This document shows, piece by piece, positions 54,937-57,631 of a stretch of DNA of 57,631 nt. The DNA comes from Candidatus Latescibacterota bacterium (GTDB lineage: Bacteria; Latescibacterota; UBA2968; UBA8231), in contig JAJDUT010000012.1 in assembly GCA_022826515.1 (NCBI GenBank), positions 1-57,631 of the forward strand. Reading direction: 5' to 3'. Position numbers and translations under genes: made by a program. The stretch's first letter is position 1. Every line of letters starts with the position of its first letter. The notes below the pieces were generated by a model. The model was not told the origin of the DNA. It saw only the letters and a list, made by a program, of their open reading frames with translations, and searched no databases.

Positions 54937-55144
54937 TCGGGGCACCAAAAGGAACGCCCCTACAACTTCCGGTTCGGTGTCGATGTGTAACATCAGTTAT
55001 TCGCCCTTGTGGCCCCCAAAAGGCGTCCTAATTTAGTTGTGCTCCGCGCTGGTGCTGTTGACGCACCCGCAGACTGTACAACTATCATCACGATCTGCGT
55101 CCTCCCGCTGGGCTGACGCAGACAACGGCGAAAGGAGATTTCTA

Positions 55145-55636
55145 ATGGCCGTTATCAATGAACTGCTCGAAAACAACGCCCGCTATGTCGAAAACTTCGA
55201 TAAGGGCGATCTGCCCCTGCCTCCAAGGCTGAACCTAGCGGTGGTGGCCTGTATGGACGCGCGCATCGACGTTCACGGTCTGCTGGGGATCGCCGAAGGG
55301 GACGCGCACGTAATCCGGAATGCGGGCGGCGTAATAACCGACGACGCTATTCGTTCGCTGACGATCTCGCAACGGCTGTTGGGCACGACTTCGATCATGC
55401 TCATCCACCACACGGACTGTGGCATGCTGACATTCCGCGACGACGACGTGAAGGACGCGATCACAGCCGATACCGGCATCCGGCCGGCCTTCGCCCTAGA
55501 GGCGTTCGGCGATCTCGCGGAGGATGTACGGCAGTCGATCGCCCGCATTCAGGCCAGCCCGTTCATCCCGAACAAGGACGATGTGCGGGGGTTCGTCTAT
55601 GACTGCGCCACCGGAAAGCTGGACGAAGTCACCTGA
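55145..55636 (+). CDS. Beta-class carbonic anhydrase
   Basis: 163 residues from the ATG with AAAGGAG upstream; a longer frame lacks an RBS. Zinc and catalytic residues C36, D38, R40 ('ACMDAR') and H89, C92 ('HHTDCGM') are complete. Small beta-CA type found in many bacteria, interconverting CO2 and bicarbonate. Two bases separate it from the next gene's start. Confidence 0.92.
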   Translation: MAVINELLENNARYVENFDKGDLPLPPRLNLAVVACMDARIDVHGLLGIAEGDAHVIRNAGGVITDDAIRSLTISQRLLGTTSIMLIHHTDCGMLTFRDDDVKDAITADTGIRPAFALEAFGDLAEDVRQSIARIQASPFIPNKDDVRGFVYDCATGKLDEVT

Positions 55637-55638
55637 AC

Positions 55639-56175
55639 TTGTTGCTGATTAGACATTGCCAATCATCAGGTCAAGACCCGGATGCGACACTGACAGATAT
55701 TGGACGAAAACAGGCGGAAGCACTCGCTGAGTTCTTGTCCGACTACCCGATCGACATAATCGTCTCCAGTTCCTACACGCGGGCACAGCAAAGCATTGAA
55801 CCGTTTGCTGCCAAAGTGGGATTGCCCGTTCACTTGGATCGCCGTCTAATTGAACGGACGCTTTCAGGGAGTCCGATTGACAATTGGCGCGAGGTGGTCC
55901 GCGATTCATTCGAAGACTTGGAATTGCGGGTACCGGGAGGCGAGTCGGCAGGCGAAGTGTTGGAACGCGGCTGGGCCGCCATCACTACGCTGATCGACGG
56001 GGGTTATCAGTTCCCAATTGCGGTAACCCATGGCAATCTCTTGAGTCTGATCCTGAACTCACTGGATTCTAATTTCGGCTACGCTGGATGGGAATCTCTA
56101 TCAAATCCAGACGTATTCGCACTGAAAGAAGCTAGCGACGGGCGCTTGGTACTTGAGAGAGTCTGGTCTGAATAG
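55639..56175 (+). CDS. Histidine phosphatase (phosphoglycerate mutase-like)
   Basis: 178 residues from a TTG start just after the carbonic anhydrase stop. 'LLIRHCQ' holds the phosphohistidine (RHC in place of the common RHG/RHA), 'LTDIGRKQAEALAEFL', 'SSSYTRAQQ', a Glu in 'LIERTLSG' and the second His in 'VTHGN'. Dephosphorylates a small metabolite. Translationally linked to its upstream neighbour. Confidence 0.87.
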   Translation: MLLIRHCQSSGQDPDATLTDIGRKQAEALAEFLSDYPIDIIVSSSYTRAQQSIEPFAAKVGLPVHLDRRLIERTLSGSPIDNWREVVRDSFEDLELRVPGGESAGEVLERGWAAITTLIDGGYQFPIAVTHGNLLSLILNSLDSNFGYAGWESLSNPDVFALKEASDGRLVLERVWSE

Positions 56176-56240
56176 GTGCCACTAGCAACGCAGTTTGAGT
56201 ACAAATGATTTTTGAGGTTGAAATATGAGGAGTACGTAAA

Positions 56241-56687
56241 ATGATACGGGCCATCACATCAGAGGACTTGCGAGATTGTGCGCGTCTATTTGTGCAGTTT
56301 TTCTCCGAATGGCCGTACGAGGAATCGTGGAGTGTCACCCAAGCCCACCACTACCTCAGTCGATTCTGGAAGTTCGATCCCGAGCATTGCCTTCTCGTGC
56401 TCGACAAAGATGACGTGATCGGAGCGATGTTCGGATACTGCTATCCTTGGCAAGACCGAATTAACTATTACATGCAGGAACTTTTTATCGAGTCTGATCG
56501 AAGGCGGTCAGGCCACGGACGAAGACTGGTGCGTCATCTTCTCGACAAACTCGGGGAATCAAAAGTATCCATGTCCCTAATTGCCAATGAAGCAACGCCG
56601 GCAGCCGCGTTTTACGAGGAGCTTGGATTGCGGCAGCATAGATACTACAAGTTCTATTGTGGTACCGTGAAAACGGGCGTGGACTAG
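56241..56687 (+). CDS. GNAT-family N-acetyltransferase
   Basis: 148 residues. Acetyl-CoA-binding motif A 'LFIESDRRRSGHGRRLVRHLL' (about 83-103; R/QxxGxG/A read as RSGHGR) after 'YYMQE', and motif B 'NEATPAAAFYEELGLRQ'. Starts MIRAITSEDL. Substrate unknown. Weak AGGAG upstream. Flanked by genes that look laterally acquired. Confidence 0.85.
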   Translation: MIRAITSEDLRDCARLFVQFFSEWPYEESWSVTQAHHYLSRFWKFDPEHCLLVLDKDDVIGAMFGYCYPWQDRINYYMQELFIESDRRRSGHGRRLVRHLLDKLGESKVSMSLIANEATPAAAFYEELGLRQHRYYKFYCGTVKTGVD

Positions 56688-56733
56688 TCCATCGTATAAC
56701 ACAGCGGTTTTCGCTCGGTGGAAAGGTGATTCA

Positions 56734-57528
56734 ATGCCCACGTTCTCTCTCGAATCAATCGACATTGGTTCTCATCTATATCTTACAGCGGCACCCGGTA
56801 TCGAGGTTGGAACCTGTCTAAGAGGCGGCCACTTCAGAGATACTGTCGAGCAAGGTGTTGTGCCCAATCATAGTTCTATTCTGGAAATCGCGTGGGAATT
56901 GGTTCGCATGCGCGAATTCTCATCGCGGCCATGCCGATTCAATGCGCTCTTTCTTTGGCCAGATGAGGTAAGAGCGCGGGCATGGCATTACCGACAAGGC
57001 ATTTTCGATTCCGAAACAAGCTCACAGCGCGGACTGTACCAAGTTGAGGTGGAAAGGATTTGTCGAATCTGGGCCGCCGACATGAATTTGATCAGTTACA
57101 TCCACGATGGCGAAACAGTTGGGGCACTGATGCAGCGTGCGCGTCAATACTGGGAATCGGCTCCTAGTGAGCGCACTCCAGAGATTCTTCTACACGGTCA
57201 GGTACGCGTTCGCAAGAACCTACGTGAATTGGGCATAGAGCAAATTGTTCCCATACAAGATGCAAGTGTTGATGCACTTATACGCGAACGTCTTTGGTCC
57301 GATTTGTCAGGCCATTCATGTTTGCAGTCGCAGAGCGACAACTCTCGTTACCTACTGAGTCTGCAAATGACCGTGACAACTGATCTACCAACGCCGCTGG
57401 CTGGCTGGATCGGGTTGGAAATCGAAGGGCTCAGTGAGGTGTTGAGGCCGAGGCGAGGAACGGAGCCGATTCTTGTGACCGGACATGCGCCAGTTATAGC
57501 AACCGCAAAACAAATTCTGATGTTTTGA
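56734..57528 (+). CDS. DUF2441-like protein
   Basis: 264 residues; GGAAAGG before the ATG. 'ILEIAWELVRMREFSSRPCRFNALFLWPDEVRARAW' near 50-85 follows the DUF2441 pattern (Glu/Arg helix, PSR-like turn, aromatic strand), then 'YQVEVERICRIWAADMNLI'. DUF2441 proteins resemble ADP-ribosyltransferase-type folds and occur near mobile DNA; a toxin role is possible but unproven. Next to an IS at the right edge. Confidence 0.5.
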   Translation: MPTFSLESIDIGSHLYLTAAPGIEVGTCLRGGHFRDTVEQGVVPNHSSILEIAWELVRMREFSSRPCRFNALFLWPDEVRARAWHYRQGIFDSETSSQRGLYQVEVERICRIWAADMNLISYIHDGETVGALMQRARQYWESAPSERTPEILLHGQVRVRKNLRELGIEQIVPIQDASVDALIRERLWSDLSGHSCLQSQSDNSRYLLSLQMTVTTDLPTPLAGWIGLEIEGLSEVLRPRRGTEPILVTGHAPVIATAKQILMF

Positions 57529-57543
57529 TTGAGCCATCCCGCC

Positions 57544-57631
57544 ATGATTCATGTAACGCTTACTCCGACGGAGCGCCGAGTACTTATCACTCATTCTAAG
57601 CAGGGAGCTAATGATCTAATTCGCTCACGAG
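57544..57631 (+). CDS. Probable IS630-like transposase, N-terminal part, cut by the window edge
   Basis: The frame from the ATG reads 'MIHVTLTPTERRVLITHSKQ' then about nine more residues, ending at the window edge. The 'LTPxER' start and following Arg-rich helix match the helix-turn-helix N-terminus of IS630-family transposases. Too short for certainty. Confidence 0.45.
   Translation, partial: MIHVTLTPTERRVLITHSKQGANDLIRSR

Overview
The window is bacterial, roughly 60% G+C by eye and densely coded, with one AT-richer island (about 5.5-7.8 kb). Gene content suggests an uncultivated environmental bacterium, possibly of the Latescibacterota/Poribacteria type. The reasons are five phytanoyl-CoA-dioxygenase-like enzymes, many sugar isomerase, Gfo/Idh/MocA and TIM-barrel genes, and a secreted protein ending in a FlgD-like 'TPNGDG' domain. 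This placement is inference; no rRNA or other strong marker is present. Both edges carry insertion-sequence pieces (an IS4-like transposase tail at 1-405 and a probable IS630-like start at 57544-57631).

Layout: 0.5-5.3 kb, sugar isomerase and full-length HrpA helicase. 5.3-8.6 kb, an AbrB/PIN toxin-antitoxin locus whose front part is duplicated on both sides of an inserted, frameshifted ABC exporter. 8.6-13.4 kb, amidohydrolase, an NfeD/NfeD/FloA membrane operon and tRNA-Leu(CAA). 13.6-18.7 kb, a 52-aa twin-hydrophobic protein, an all-alpha hypothetical, dioxygenases, a diadenylate cyclase fused to a YbbR domain, and an omega-like small protein. 18.9-25.8 kb, a catabolic run (AKR, SIS, SDR, ROK, MetE-like, dioxygenase, FAD oxidase). 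25.8-40.2 kb, a dioxygenase with HxG in place of HxD, a DUF4159-like protein, a degraded BrnT module, an RND efflux operon with a substrate-binding/TolC fusion, an enolase-superfamily enzyme and two related TIM-barrel proteins. 40.3-46.5 kb, an Rpn-type nuclease between IS-like inverted repeats, a broken isomerase, a methyltransferase, two dehydrogenases and a dioxygenase. 46.6-57.6 kb, a discoidin/FlgD-like protein, the sigma/RNA-polymerase operon, then AspA-like, HisG-HisE fusion, carbonic anhydrase, phosphatase, GNAT and DUF2441-like genes.

The outstanding feature is at 49031-52839 on the minus strand. An ECF-type sigma factor overlaps by four bases (ATGA) a 1070-residue single-chain RNA polymerase. 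That protein fuses a miniature beta subunit to a miniature beta-prime subunit. It keeps the catalytic DFDGD triad, the two beta active-site lysines, the Rif-region and SGARG motifs, and the clamp helices that normally bind sigma. It lacks most of the bulk of beta and beta-prime. A rho-independent terminator follows its stop codon. A 53-bp remnant of a second copy of the same gene lies 2.9 kb downstream. I read this as a dedicated minimal sigma/polymerase pair, possibly a selfish or specialised transcription system. I do not recognise a described counterpart on a bacterial chromosome.
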